DNA of 64,000 nucleotides, taken from assembly GCA_024036415.1 (NCBI GenBank), contig JAMWET010006982.1, positions 337,001-401,000 on the forward strand, in the 5' to 3' direction. This DNA comes from Prochilodus magdalenae (Eukaryota > Chordata > Actinopteri > Characiformes > Prochilodontidae). The first letter of the stretch is position 1, and every line of letters starts with the position of its first letter. The notes beneath the pieces were generated by a model. It saw only the letters and a list, made by a program, of their open reading frames with translations, did no database searches and was not told the origin of the DNA. Shown here piece after piece: positions 13,901 through 25,021 of the stretch. The position numbers were made by a program, and so were the translations under genes.

Positions 13901-16900
13901 TGCGGATATTCACTTCTATTTCCCAACTCCATTAGACCTCAAAGAGATGTGGTCTGAATCTGTATCTGAATTGTTTTCTTCACCTGAGGACCTTTTTTTA
14001 TTTAACTAGCAAACAAATGCTGATTAAAGAACACAGAGGTTAGAACCAATATCACCACATGGGTGCATTTTACATACAGAACCCAAAGCCATTAAAACTT
14101 TCCAAATGTCAGGAATTTCACAATCTTTAAGACGAGCTTTTTTGAAAGCTCTGTAATAAATCACAACAAGATCTTTAATTCAGCTCTGCAGGACACAGAT
14201 CCAGAACACAGACACTCTATGAAAATAGCTAAAGAAAGGAGGCGGACACTCTAAATAAGCTATACAATGTCAAAATGTGTCAGTCATGCAGCTCAACCCT
14301 TAATGGACTGGCCACCACATTTAATTAATTTTCTCATCTCCCATGAAGGTCCCAAACGTAACATCTTCCTGCTAATGCAGAAATAAAAATGTAAATAACG
14401 TAAAAAAGAAAGAAATTCCATCAGCAGGTTATTAATTCCTTCTGGTCAGAGAAGCTGTGGAGATAGAAGGTAGACGTTTTGTCCACCAGAAGAGCCTAAA
14501 TCTGCCCTGGCCAATAATAAAACCTAATCAGTTTACACATAGTATAGTTTAACCCTAACAAGCCTAGTATAATTTTATGTTAATGAATTCTCACAGACCA
14601 TCAGAACAAGAGGGGAAATACTGTTGATCATATGCATTCAAAGCTTTGAATTCACATGAACCACATCAAAAATAAACATTATGATCTGAATTTGATGGAA
14701 GGTTAGCTGTGCACATTGTTGTCATGTTTTACTCAGCGATAAATCTGACTATCTGAATCTGAGTACCTTCAACAGAGAAATGAACATACATCATCCAGAA
14801 GATGAAGAATATTTAATTTCTTAGATTAAGCATGCAGTTGATTACAGCATTGCTCCAAAGTAGACACTGCTTGTCTATTTCTGGTGACACAGTATGAGTA
14901 ACAATGAGTAGACTAAGGAATTTTAAAGAAATCAGAGTAAGACTTGTATGTGGTAAAAACAAATCTGTGTAGTAAGCTAAAATCCAGCTCTCTCCATCAG
15001 ATCCCATAATCAAATTCTTGGGTTTTGCATGTGGGTATGGCGTTTACATGGCCATGTTAATAATCACAAGCTGCAGAAAACTAAAGATTATGATTGGCTC
15101 ATTAAGGGCATGTAAACACACTGTACGAAACAAACAGGGAAACCAAACAGGGAAAAAAGAGTTGCAGATTAAAAGTAACTATTACATAACTATGCAGCTG
15201 TACAGCAAAAGAAAAACAGCAACTCTAGACATCTGAGGGTTCATTTACATGCTGAATCAATACACTTTTTCAGCATGATTTCAAACACTATATCATGCAC
15301 TCACTGCTGAGATGTGTAACACTATACTAAAGTGCTCCATTCAATTCTGCAGAAAGTCCTTTGGCTGCTGTGCTTCGCTATAAAACTGGTTTAAATTAAT
15401 GTGCAGATCATGTAGGTTCTCCTTGCTCAGGGACAGAATGAGAATGCCGCAGTGAGTATGCAGAGCAAGCTTACCTAACTGCCCAACAGTAATAGGTGAA
15501 CAAGTTCTGCAAATATACAGTACACAACACAAACTATATCTCTAATAACCCCAGTGTAATAACTGGAAGTGCCCTGCTATGCCATGGGTGACAGGCTGTT
15601 AGGAATTTAAACAGCACAAGGATCAAGAAATCCCCAAAACGTCTTTCACAGCAGTAAAAATCCAGCCCCATGTGTGAGTTTCAGCTTTCTATATGGCCAA
15701 GCATACACAGTCAGCTTCTGGAGAAGAAACACAGCTACTATTAAGAGGCAGCAAAGTGAATTTTTTTTTTTTTGCTGTTACAGCATCAAGCACTGCTCGG
15801 CGTGTGAAAGTGAGAAGGCAATCAGTGACGTGGAAAAGCCTTGTCTCTTCAGGGGATACACATTTCATTAAAAACATTTCATTCCTTCTTTGAAACAGGC
15901 CTGTGACGGAACAACGATTTCAGGGCAAAAGTTTGCTGCATTGCACTGAGTCTGCTGGAGTACTAGAGGACACTGAGAGGATGTTACAGAATAGGTGGGC
16001 CGAGCACATTTTTAGCTCTTGTCACCCTACGTTACAGTACTCTGACCTAATGTTGTTCAAAACTACACACTAAATGATGATTTGATCCAACTTTAAAAGT
16101 CACACAATTATTCACAATTATCAGCCATAACTTCTACCCTATTCTTTAATAGCCAGGACCACCACAGAGCAGGTATTATGTGGGTGTTGCATCATTTTCA
16201 GCACTGTGGTGGTGGTGTGTTAGTGTGTTGTGTTGGTACGAGTATATCAGACATGGCAGTGCTGCTGGAGTGTTTAAACTCTATTACACAATGCTACCTT
16301 CCTGGTCTGCCTTGTCAGTCAGAAACGATCGCTGATCTACTGCTGCACAGTTTATGTTGGTCATCCTCTAGTCTTTCGTTAGTGGTCACAGGATGCTGGT
16401 CACAGGACGCTGCCCACAGGTTGGCTGGTGAACTATTTTTAGTCCACCAGTGACACTGAGGGGTTCAAACCTCTAACACACCACCATGGAGGCCCTATGG
16501 GGGTCCTGACCAGTGAAAAAAAAGTGATTGGGGAGGAAAAGGTATGCAGAGAAAGAGACAGATGGTCTGTAACTGTAGAACTACAAGGTGCACCTATGTG
16601 GTAGGCGGAGCTGATAAAATGGGTAAAGAGTGTAGATACATCGAGGTGGTGTTATTGTCATGTCTGATAAGGACGTATTACATATGCTGATATTAATATA
16701 TAACAGTAATATAAATACACTTTAATAGCAGTTTGGTGTCAAACAGCACTACAAAATGATCAAACACATCAAATTCTGACCTGATGTGACATCATATCAT
16801 CTATTTTAAATATCATCCGCTACAGGTATCCAATAATATGGATTAAGTGCAGCCCACAGAAGGCCAGTTCTTCTGTACAAGGTCCCCAAGACAGCAGAAT

Positions 16901-19900
16901 AACTAAAAAACTCAGGACACTGTACTGATTTCCAAAAGGCAATTTATATTCTACTGCTCTGCTTCCAATAAACGCTTTGGCCAGCAGTTCTGTCAGAAAG
17001 AAATGCTCGTATTTAGACTATTCATGTAGCACTTCCTCTTAAGATCATCTTAAAACATCTGCCAAAATCTGAGCCACTATCTTATCTGGCCTGGCATGTA
17101 GTGCTGAGAAATAGCTGTGAAGAAATGTCTTGCCTGGCGAGTTTCAGGAAACCCAGCTCTTCAAAAAAGTTCCAATAAATGAGCATGTTTCTTTTTCCAG
17201 TTCGGAATACCTAAAGATAACATTTTGGAATGACTAACTAATCGGGGTATTAGGAATACAATATCATCACCATCCAAGGAAACTTCTTCAGTACGTGCTT
17301 TTAATAGCGCTTTAAAAGAGCAAGCCAAGTCATCATTATTTAGGCTATTCATACCAAGGACGGCGCTCTGATGAACATGCAGTGCTGAGGAATACACTCC
17401 ATAGTTTAGAAAATAGCTGCTCTGTGACAACCAAAGGCTATAAGAAAAAGGTGATCCTAAGCGCGGGGGGCGGGGGGCAGGGGGCGGGGGGCTTTAACCT
17501 AAGCAGCTATCCGCTAAGGAGAGGAAATGCAAGGGGAAGGGAGCGCGTCACCTTGTAGAATGGTAGAGTGCATTGGAGTCTGCTGGTAAATGCCAGACAG
17601 GAGCATTGGTGAGGCAAACTGTGACACTGCAGGGGGAGAGGGAGTACAGGTGCCTTTAGGGGACAAGCTTTCACAAAGCAACTACGCTTTCCCAGTAGGA
17701 CCTAAAGGGCCAGATCATCAACTCCACATTGCTGAAAGCCACATGGGGAGTGCTCTACGAGTTGATGGCAACCCGTGATGATGAGGAAGAGAAGAGAAGA
17801 GAAGAGAAGAGAAGAGAAGAGAAGAGAAGAGAAGAGAAGAGAAGAGAAGAGAAGAGAAGAGAAGAGAAGTATTATTTTTTAGCACTGTCAGATCCTTGGA
17901 GAGAATGCTGGGGAGCTGCGGAAATGAAGCTGCATCGCAGCCTCTTTTCTGATTTCACGCTTTGATGCTCCTGACTGGGAGAGGGGGCTGGAGGAGCTGT
18001 TTTACAGGAGCTGTGTATTATTCATGTCTTTACTTCTGAACAGTCGCTAATTCAGGTACAACCAGCAAATAAATACAGCATTTACTCCAACTTACCTAAC
18101 TGACCTCCACTGCAGCGTCAGCTCTGTGTTACAGAGTCACAGAGTCTACAGTGGAAGCAGTGTTCACCAGTGCAGCTCATGTTTGGAATCACCAGCACAG
18201 CTATACAGAAGTGAAGACGATTAGGGGTTTCACTGTAGAGTGTGTGAAGCAGCTGGTGTTCATATCACTTGGACTCTAATACGCACAGAATTACACATAC
18301 ACACACAGAGGAGTCGTGCAGGAGCTGAAATCTCTGCAGTGGTGTGATTTCACTGCAGTTTAGCCATGCTCAGCTGCCTCTCTCATCTATACAGCACAAC
18401 TGCACAGCTGAAGAGAAAGAGAGAGAGAGAGAAAGAGAGAGGGGGGTGGGGGTGGGGATCAAGGATAAGATGCAGATGATAAAAAAGAGTAGAAAGAAAA
18501 AAAGCCTTCTGGCTCTGTGTCAGCATTAATGGAATACACTACTTGCTTAAAGCACAGTCCATTATCCTAACTGTATGATGCAGCAATTTCTTTTTGGTTT
18601 GGCTGATTTGTCTAAAGTGGTTCAAGTAAATGTTAATTTCCTAATTTAGCAGAGAAGGACTTTTATAATGAAAGTGTTTCTTGAGGCGGGGCTTGAGAAA
18701 AGAGGTTTAGAGCGCCTGTACGTTTAGGAGAACAGGAGAATTACGCTGTTCGGCAGTAGTAAAACAAAGCAGAAAGGAACCGAATGGGATTTCCTTGTTG
18801 GTTTCATGCTCTGTTATAAAAGCCTGTCCCTCTTTTTCAGCTCTCTCCTCACCAAATGTGATTCTCTATTAAATTATGGGAAGCATGAGACGCTACAGAA
18901 AAACAGAAGTTCTCAACTAACCTGACAGCTGCGCTGCTCTTTCTGAATCTGCTCTAATGCTTACTTAACTAAAAGTTATTGCTGATGTCTCAAAATCTAT
19001 GGTGCCTCCCTTGGTGTTCCACAGGGGTTCGTACTTAGCAACCTGCAATGCATAAAACATTGAAAGAAGGATTCATTATTTCATATAAGAAATAATTTAT
19101 GTAAATCAAATGTGGCAGTATTTGTACTGGACTTCCTATTGTTCATCTCCTATCCTTCAGTGTTGCTTGCTATGAGAGAAATAGAGATAGAGAGACAGGA
19201 ACATGACCGAGCGACACAGAAGACAGGGAGAGCAGGGGGACAGACAGAGGGAGAGGGGGAGGGAAAGGTGGTTGACAAAGAGTTCTCTCCCGGACCTGGC
19301 GTAAGTGAGCACTGACGTTAGAATGCTGATAAGGGGCTGCAGAAAGTACTGAGAACCCAAAAGACCGCATCTTCTACTAACCTCCACTGCAACACACTAA
19401 GACTCCCATATCAGACCCATACTTATAGGCAAGAAAGCAGAACTAGAATCCTTTTCTACCTCATCAACAACCCTGAGCAGAATTACACAACCCAGCGAGC
19501 TGACATTAGAACAGGGTACTCAATCTGAGGCTATATGTTAGTAGATTCTGGAATATTAGTATTATTAGTATTAGTGACACTGTAGAATGTAGTTATTCTA
19601 CACTACAGTATCCAACATATATCTGTTCCCCTCCCTCTTTACTGCAGTATCAGTCTTTACTCTTTTGGAAAGGCCTTACACTGAATGAAAGAAGATTGCT
19701 GTGAAGATGTGACTGCATTCAGCCACATATTCAGCCATATGATTTCTGTGTTGTGGAGAATATATAAAGGATTGTGAAACGGAGACAGACACAAACACAG
19801 AAACCACTACCATTCAGATTAAAGGTTCACATTTGGTCTCCATGCAGGTGCTATGGTTTACAGATAACCTGCTGGGAATCTTTATACATCATGGCATGCA

Positions 19901-19994
19901 CAAACACTGCTGGGCTGTGTGCTGGCTAGATGCCCGTAAAAAACTGCTAACTGATTAAAATAAGAACATGCCTGTCTCCAACTGTCACATCTCC

Positions 19995-20030
<36 letters not shown>

Positions 20031-23000
20031 GATCTTTTTCACGTCAAACAACGCCCCCTCTGGTTGCTTCTTGCTTTAGCTTGCTATGCTTTTCCTGCTC
20101 CCCGTGGCTCCACCCACTCCCACACCTGATATCAATCGGTACTCATTAGGACTTGTATTAAGACCCCTTTGTTTGCCCAGGCTGCTTGGGAACTGTCTGT
20201 TTTCCCTTTGCTGGTTCTAAGCTGTGTTCCCTTTGCTAGTTCTAAGCTGTTGTCCCTGTGTGAATCTTAGCCGTGTTTCCTTTCAGTGCATGTTCTCTTT
20301 GTTTTGTAGTGTGTGTGTTTGTCTTTAGTTTTTGAACCTTGTTTTGTTTCTGTTGTTGTCTCTCAATTTATGGACATGTCTTTATTGATACACCCACCTG
20401 TATTTTGACCCCTGTCTCCTGGACTAACTCAAATAAAGCCACTATGCATTTACAACCTGCTTCAACCTCCACGTTACACCAGCCTGGTTGAAGGAACCTT
20501 ATTCTTATCAGGCAAATGTTTGTCAGTCAACAGCACAGTGGCTTTGCCCTCACACTTTTCTGTAGAATCTTTAAAAGATCTTTAGCTGCAACTTTAACTC
20601 TCTCGCAATGAAAGTGATACTGCCTGACATGTGCATCGGTGAGATCCTACTATTGTAGGGGCTCTGTAGTGAAGAGGAAAGCCAGCTTAGGACCTTTTAT
20701 TTAACCCCTTTTGTTTAACTGCTTTGAAGATGCATTTAAGTGCAATTAACTACAATTGCAATCCGGATGACGCTACAGTCACTAATGAGTCTGGGTGACC
20801 TTTAGGCACTTCATCAAGGAAAGAGGTCAGACCATCATCCTTTAAACATACAACGTCTTTTTTCCCCATTCATGCCGTTCCTAAGATCCTCACACTGTGA
20901 TGGAAACCCTACACAAACACTCACAAATGAAGAGGATCACATCAGAGAGGAGCAACAATTACGACTCCACGCACTTCACTGAAACAGAATGGTTAGATTC
21001 CCTGGAGAGCTTATTAACAGAAAAACTGGAGATAAGGAGAGCGAAAAGAGAGCCACAGAGAGAAAGAGAGAGAATTATGAAGAACCCGTTTTCCATAATG
21101 CTCCACTAGTTTTACAAATCTCTCTGGTCACTGAGAACAAAACAGCATTATGGAGGAACAGGAAGAGGAATCGGTCACGTTTTAGCCAGCATTTCTACCT
21201 CTTTTGGGCGAGGACCTGAAAAGCCCTCCTCATCTAATGAACATCTCCCATCTCAAAGGCCAGGCTGCAGTGGTGGTCACGGGTGGCCACGTGCGATTAT
21301 GCCTTAAAAGCCACTGACAGCGGAAGGACAAAGGGAGAGAAGGAGCATGAAAGAGAGGGAAGCAGAGCGTGCCACGAGATGCCTGGAGGGCTCTCCTCGG
21401 ACAGACAAGAACGTGGGGGAAAGAAGGAGGGAGAAAGAAAGAGAAATAGAGAGAGAGAGAGAGAGAGAGAAAGAAGAAGAGAGATAAATAGATTGGCTCA
21501 GGGTTGATTGATCTACTTGTAGCTCACATACGGCAATTTGATTGATTCAAAAAACTTACAATGAAAAAGGTCTGTCACTAATTTACCCCAAACTTTTATT
21601 TCCCTGACAACATTTAGTGAGCATCTAAAAACTTCAGCACCTCTACATAAGATGTTGCAAGAGAAGTGAAAACAAGAAACAGTAACTATTACAAAAACTA
21701 TTCAAATGAACTATTATTACCAGCAGACGTTTCCTCTCCAGAAGACACTGGGTGTGAGGTGGGTAATATGATAACAGTTATACCATCAGAATAACATCAC
21801 AATATGCATATTGTGTCAGTACTTGTGGGGGAATTCAACTGGTTTGTGAGGTGTATATAAAAATTATTCTGTAACAGTGACAGGAACTATGGGGTTGCAA
21901 TGTCTACAACGCAAACATATCATTTTTTTAACTGCCCTAGATCACTGGTGAACCTAAATGTCTTTTTATATGTAATGTTAATAACGGCAAAGTAGTAATG
22001 ATATGAAAAGCAGTCCTGTATGTACTCCTCCACCATGAATTATTTCATAAAGACAGATTTCAAACCAAACCTATAATAAGACAATGTCTCAGACATCAGG
22101 CAGTAGATTAAACCCATGTCCTGTTCTTTAAGAGGCATTTTACACATCAGAGGGCTGGTTCTTGTCAACACTACTGTGAACAATACTGACTCTAGAAGAA
22201 AGAGTACAGGATATATGGCTGCACAATATATCGTTTCAGCATCGTCACTGCAATGTTTTCATGCACAATACTCACACTGCAGGACATAATCCAGATAAGA
22301 TACAGGAAATGAAACGTAAAGTTACTTGCTTCCATAATATTATAGAAATACTTGCACGGTTCCTGGACTCTGATTTAAGGCTTCTCAGACACACAGAGAA
22401 GAGTAGTCACAGAACTCACCTGTTTTTGTGATTCTTCCACTGAAACTGATTATAGAGCATTAAGAACCAAAAAAGAAGGTCCACATTCACACTGTAAAAA
22501 AGTCATTTCTCTGGCAAAAAATACCAAATATTTTTTTTTTATATCGCATTATATATCGCAGGGAAAAATTGCAATGTCAGTTTTTTTTTTCAATACCATG
22601 CAGAACTAACAGGAATGTTTAAAAATTACCTTTTAAATTATAATATGTGTTGATCTTAAAATGATATGATATAAGAAGGTAAGAAAATCCATTTTGATTT
22701 CAGGTTGATTTTAATTTGCCACCTAGCACATAAAATCCTTCCTGCAAATGCCAAGCAACTCATGGCAGGCCAGCAAACCCATTCCTTGACTATCATTTCA
22801 TTATTAGTTTATCATGCAAAGACACTTACCTAGCCAGCCGGAGCTTGAATCAGGCACACACATGTCTGTCTCAGCACTGGGCAAGACGAAGCCCACCACA
22901 AAAACCTCCACCCCGTCCGACATGAGCGCCAGTCCCAGTGTGAAGAACAGCTGCCATTGAAACCTCCCGTGCCCACACTCCTGGATGATCAGCTCATACT

Positions 23001-23418
23001 GCTGTGCCAGCTCTTCCTCGTCTGCCTGCCTTTCCGTTTCCAGCTCCCGTCGGTCCTTTAGGCCATCTGCCACAGGCCGTCCCAGAGCCACCTGTCCATC
23101 TACAGGCTTGGAGTCCGAAGGGATCCCCTGGTATTCACCCTCATAGATCTCATCCTCATCGTCATGGCCTTCAGTGGCATCGCTGGAGCCTTCTTCATCG
23201 TTGGCAGGTTCGCCCTCATAGTTCCCCTCTGGCTGGCTGTAGTAGTCGGCATCATCATCGTCTTGGAAACGGTGGTAGGCACGGCTGTGAGTGTATTCAT
23301 CCGAGGCCCGGTCCACAGCCTTGTTAACTTTCTTGACTGCTTGCCGTTTGGCCTCCCTGGCGATGTCCTTAGCACCCTTCATCAGGGACGTTCGGTCCCG
23401 GGGGTCTGCGTCATCCAT
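546..23418 (-). CDS. sv2c: Synaptic vesicle glycoprotein 2C, N-terminal part (gene continues past the left edge)
   Basis: Four coding exons read on the minus strand: 23418-22830, 13680-13500, 11158-11007 and 679-546. They join in frame (phases 1, 2, 1, 0) to give the first 352 residues of a 12-TM major facilitator superfamily protein of synaptic vesicles. Residues 1-150 are the hydrophilic cytoplasmic tail with an SV2C-type start (DRTSLMKGAKDIAREAK), an acidic stretch and the SV2 signature DEIYEGEYQGIP. TM1 is near 154-179. Exon 3 carries the MFS motif-A-like GGMADKVGRR, and exon 5 ends with the sugar-transporter-family PESPRF at 344-349. SV2A and SV2B have different N-termini, so the paralogue call is firm, and the ankdd1b-poc5 neighbours agree. 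The large luminal loop and last six TMs are off-window. SV2 proteins act in vesicle priming and synaptotagmin trafficking; that role is family knowledge and is not visible here. Confidence 0.96.
1412..1790 (-). mobile_element. Non-LTR retroelement-like 3' fragment with (AAGAT)n tail
   Basis: Read on the minus strand, sequence with several TGCAATA-like copies ends in GGACTAATAAAGGATTATC followed by at least six AAGAT-type pentamers (plus-strand 1415-1449). A unique body ending in AATAAA-like sequence plus a short tandem tail is typical of LINE/SINE 3' ends in fish. The family is not identified and the 5' limit is approximate. Confidence 0.5.
3551..5175. repeat. 24-bp minisatellite (about 65 units) with 31-bp variant units
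   Basis: The unit is ACTATTCCTTATTACC plus CCACACAG, 24 bp, repeated over 1.6 kb. Three main variants differ at one base (CCCCACAC, CCCTACAC, CCCAACAC). Some units carry an extra 7 bp (CTATTAC), giving 31 bp. These are sparse in the first half and regular in the second. Because 24 is a multiple of three with no stop in one frame, it makes a long false ORF of octapeptides (DYSLLPNT/HRLFLITQ) on the plus strand. It lies inside an sv2c intron. Confidence 0.97.
6790..7210 (-). mobile_element. Possible degraded DNA-transposon fragment
   Basis: Text on the minus strand resembles fragments of a fish DNA transposon I partly recognise (around the words for a helix-turn-helix start and the stretch at 6870-6990). 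Frames are broken and no terminal repeats were found. Identification is from memory of repeat sequence and is weak. Confidence 0.3.
7968..8010. repeat. (GT)n microsatellite
   Basis: About 40 bp of GT dinucleotides with a few GCGTAT interruptions, intronic in sv2c. Confidence 0.95.
11007..11158 (-). CDS. sv2c: sv2c exon 4: TM4-TM5
   Basis: 152 nt; acceptor AG at 11159-11160, donor GTAAGTGG starting at 11006. It encodes about residues 257-307, including FSYFAEVLAREKRGEHLSW, a highly conserved SV2 loop, and ends at ...IIPHY. The phase 2 to phase 1 junctions join cleanly to the neighbouring exons. Confidence 0.95.
11159..13499. other. sv2c intron between exons 3 and 4
   Basis: 2.3 kb. Its notable content is a dispersed repeat copy near 12850-13080. 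No other gene signal is seen. Confidence 0.8.
12850..13080 (+). repeat. Dispersed repeat, copy A (inverted partner at 40490-40670)
   Basis: The order aaataaaggacccatttt, taatctatacacatacatg, caaaacgta-ccattcac, cctatacagtccatat and attcagcttatagct recurs in the reverse orientation at 40490-40670 with modest divergence. Terminal repeats were not resolved, so the class is unknown. Confidence 0.75.
13500..13680 (-). CDS. sv2c: sv2c exon 3: TM2, motif A, TM3 and start of TM4
   Basis: 181 nt; acceptor AG at 13681-13682, donor GTGAGTC starting at 13499. The split glycine codon with exon 2 gives the SV2 sequence GSIVYLGMMVGAFFWGG. Residues 197-256 include ADKVGRRQ, the loop between TM2 and TM3 typical of the major facilitator superfamily. 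The exon ends in phase 2 after ...IAGF. Confidence 0.95.
16146..16660. mobile_element. Non-autonomous dispersed repeat
   Basis: The segment contains phrases found in a common fish interspersed repeat: a run of gtggtggtgtgttagtgtg, cagtgctgctggagt, a palindromic-looking middle with repeated ggtcacaggacgctg, and an end with ggcggagctgataaaatgg. Open frames inside are short and unrelated to known proteins. Class and exact borders are not certain. Confidence 0.6.
17461..17493 (+). other. G-quadruplex-prone tract
   Basis: Five separate runs of five or six G within about 33 bases (gcgcgggggg, cggggggcag, ggggcggggg, gc). The G-rich strand is the plus strand, which is the non-transcribed-product complement of sv2c, so its RNA would carry C-runs. 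Confidence 0.7.
17786..17870. repeat. (GAGAA)n microsatellite
   Basis: About 17 near-perfect pentamers of AGAAG on the plus strand, intronic in sv2c. Confidence 0.96.
18408..18450. repeat. (GA)n purine tract
   Basis: GA dinucleotides ending in a G-rich stretch (gggggtgggggtgggg). Confidence 0.85.
19983..20478 (+). mobile_element. Solo LTR-like element with (GTCT)n inside
   Basis: The element starts TGTCACAT and ends CGTTACA, giving the TG...CA ends of a long terminal repeat, and is flanked by CCAAC (19978-19982) and CCAGC (20479-20483), a 5-bp duplication with one mismatch. It includes a (GTCT)n stretch at 19994-20031, a TATTAAGACCCC promoter-like region and AATAAAGCC near the 3' end. A similar layout occurs at 39350-39856 on the other strand. 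No internal retroviral genes are present. Confidence 0.65.
21445..21480. repeat. (GA)n purine tract
   Basis: A run of GAGAGA on the plus strand followed by GAAGAAGAG. Confidence 0.9.
22217..22604. mobile_element. MITE-like element with short terminal inverted repeats
   Basis: The left end GGCTGCACAATATATCG and the right end CAATACCATGCAG (reverse complement CTGCATGGTATTG) are imperfect inverted repeats. The interior has atatatcgcagggaaaaat. This is the pattern of a hAT-related non-autonomous family common in fish. No coding capacity. Confidence 0.65.
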
Positions 23419-23519
23419 GTTGGGTCCTTCTTCTCGATGTCTGCAGTAGGTGGGGAGGGCAACGTCTGCAGTTACCAGTAAAGAAGAGCCTCAAACTCCC
23501 TGGCTCTCATTGGAGGAGT
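22830..23519 (-). CDS. sv2c: sv2c exon 2: 5' leader and first coding exon
   Basis: The acceptor lies at 23520-23521 behind a pyrimidine tract (ctttctcttgttttag on the minus strand). The leader is 23519-23419. The ATG at 23418 has a good context (AACATGG). Coding runs 23418-22830 (589 nt, residues 1-196 plus one base) and ends at a consensus donor, G|GTAAGTG. It holds the whole cytoplasmic tail, TM1 and the start of the first loop. The minus-strand frame is supported by strong SV2C similarity. Confidence 0.95.
23472..23510 (-). promoter_or_regulatory. Upstream ORF in the sv2c leader
   Basis: In exon 2, 53 nt before the sv2c start codon, an ATG at 23510 opens a 12-codon frame (MRAREFEALLYW) that stops with TAA at 23474-23472. 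It could lower translation of the main frame. This is an inference from position; its start context (CCAATGA) is only moderate. Confidence 0.4.
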
Positions 23520-23600
23520 CTAAAACAAGAGAAAGTTCCATATTAAGACGAGTGGGAAAACAAGACTAGGGCTGCTTTTCCTAAAAGTGTTTCCTCTAAA

Positions 23601-24041
23601 CAAGGGTTTTTCATCCTGTGGGCCACGGACCCCCAGTGGCTCATGAAGCACCCTTTAGTGTTGGCCTGTAAGCCTGTACTCCAGTGTAGGAAGTTGCTTG
23701 TAGTGGGCTGGAAACATCATATATAACCATATTAGGGTTAATATAAGAATATAGTACAAACACTATGCATATTAATGTACACATGTACAAATATAAGTTC
23801 TTAGTAACAGGCTAATTACACATCTTCAGTTTGAGACAACACAGTTGCTGACTAGCCACCTATGGAGAAGTTTCTTGGGGTGCTTTCATAACTCCTTTGT
23901 GAGTTTCATGATTTTAAGATGATTTTTCTTTACCCAGATTTCCTAGAGATATTATAAAAGTTGAGTTTAGTTATATGGGGGGCCGCTATGCTTTGTTTTT
24001 TATCAGGTGAGTCTTGGGACAGAAAAGGTTGAGAACCCCTG
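23601..24041. mobile_element. hAT-like MITE
   Basis: The left end CAAGGGTTTTTCATCCTG and the right end AGGTTGAGAACCCCTG are imperfect inverted repeats of the CAGGGGTTCTCAACC type common to hAT elements. CCTCTAAA occurs just outside the left end and again 5 bp outside the right end, suggestive of an 8-bp duplication with a small shift. It lies 80 bp upstream of the sv2c exon 2 acceptor. Confidence 0.6.
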
Positions 24042-25002
24042 GTTTCCCTCTAAACCATTTATTATGAGGTTCTCCTCATAGCCATTCTGGTTAATTATGA
24101 CTGCATGACTCCTATGACTTACTGTGTATAATATGCACAGAGGTTGTTTGATAACATTTCAATGGCCTCAGATTACAGTATTTTATCTTTAGTGTTATCT
24201 GGTGGGAGATATTTTTTCAGATGAGTAAAAACTAATGGAGCACTTGTTACAGTTTCCTTCCTGCTTATGCACAACCAGCTGTCATCATTTGCTGAGTATC
24301 TGATCCATTTATGCTATAAGATGACAGTGGGAATGGGAATTATAATTCATATTAACTGCATGTCAGATTTCCCTAAGCAAAAACTGTCTTCTCTCAATTA
24401 TTTTCTCTGCCTCCGTCTTGAGTAATTCATTTTCATGTTTCATTTTAAGCATCAGCTGTGACATTTGTTATGTTGCATGTTAATGCCTGCAGAAATGGAA
24501 TATAACAATGTTGAGAAGGAGGCAATAACCTGCTTACATTACAAAATCAATTTGCCCACACTCTATCAGAAAAAACACTGGCTGGCAGCTCGGTAGTACA
24601 ATTATTTGCTTATAGTCACATAAAAATTTGAAAATGATAATGTATTCAATACAGGGTTTAATATTGCATCAATATATACAGTGATTTAAGGGGTGTGGGG
24701 CTTTGCATAATTGCACTTTTGCTTCATAAGTAGGCATGCCAGTTACATCAAACGCATTAGGCATGCTTTCCGATGTGTCTTTTTTCTTGATAGTGTCGTT
24801 TGGTAACGTAAAGGTTTTGGTGAATCATTTTATCTTAGTGCTATTGATAAAGCAACCCTGTCATACATTCTAAGAAATTAATTTTATAAGTTGTTTTCGT
24901 TGACAGTGAAATTGTGTTGTTTCAATGAAATTAAGTGAGTTGTCAGATAAACTTAATAGAACTTAATGTAATCTTGTTTCTTATTGATCCTTGTTTTCAT
25001 AT

Positions 25003-25021
25003 TCATATATATATATATATA
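25003..25021. repeat. (AT)n microsatellite
   Basis: A short perfect TA run in the probable sv2c first intron. Confidence 0.9.

Larger units (their letters stand above)
13681..22829. other. sv2c intron between exons 2 and 3
   Basis: 9.1 kb. It contains a dispersed non-autonomous repeat (16146-16660), a G-rich tract (17461-17493), (GAGAA)n (17786-17870), GA tracts (18408-18450, 21445-21480), an LTR-like element (19983-20478) and a TIR element (22217-22604). The rest shows no supported gene. Confidence 0.8.

Noticed and set aside
16178..16453. 91-codon frame with Cys and Leu
   Set aside because: Inside a dispersed repeat; no protein family recognised.
23004..23481. Plus-strand and other-frame open frames over the sv2c first coding exon
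   Set aside because: Shadows of the SV2C frame, which has clear homology and splice sites.
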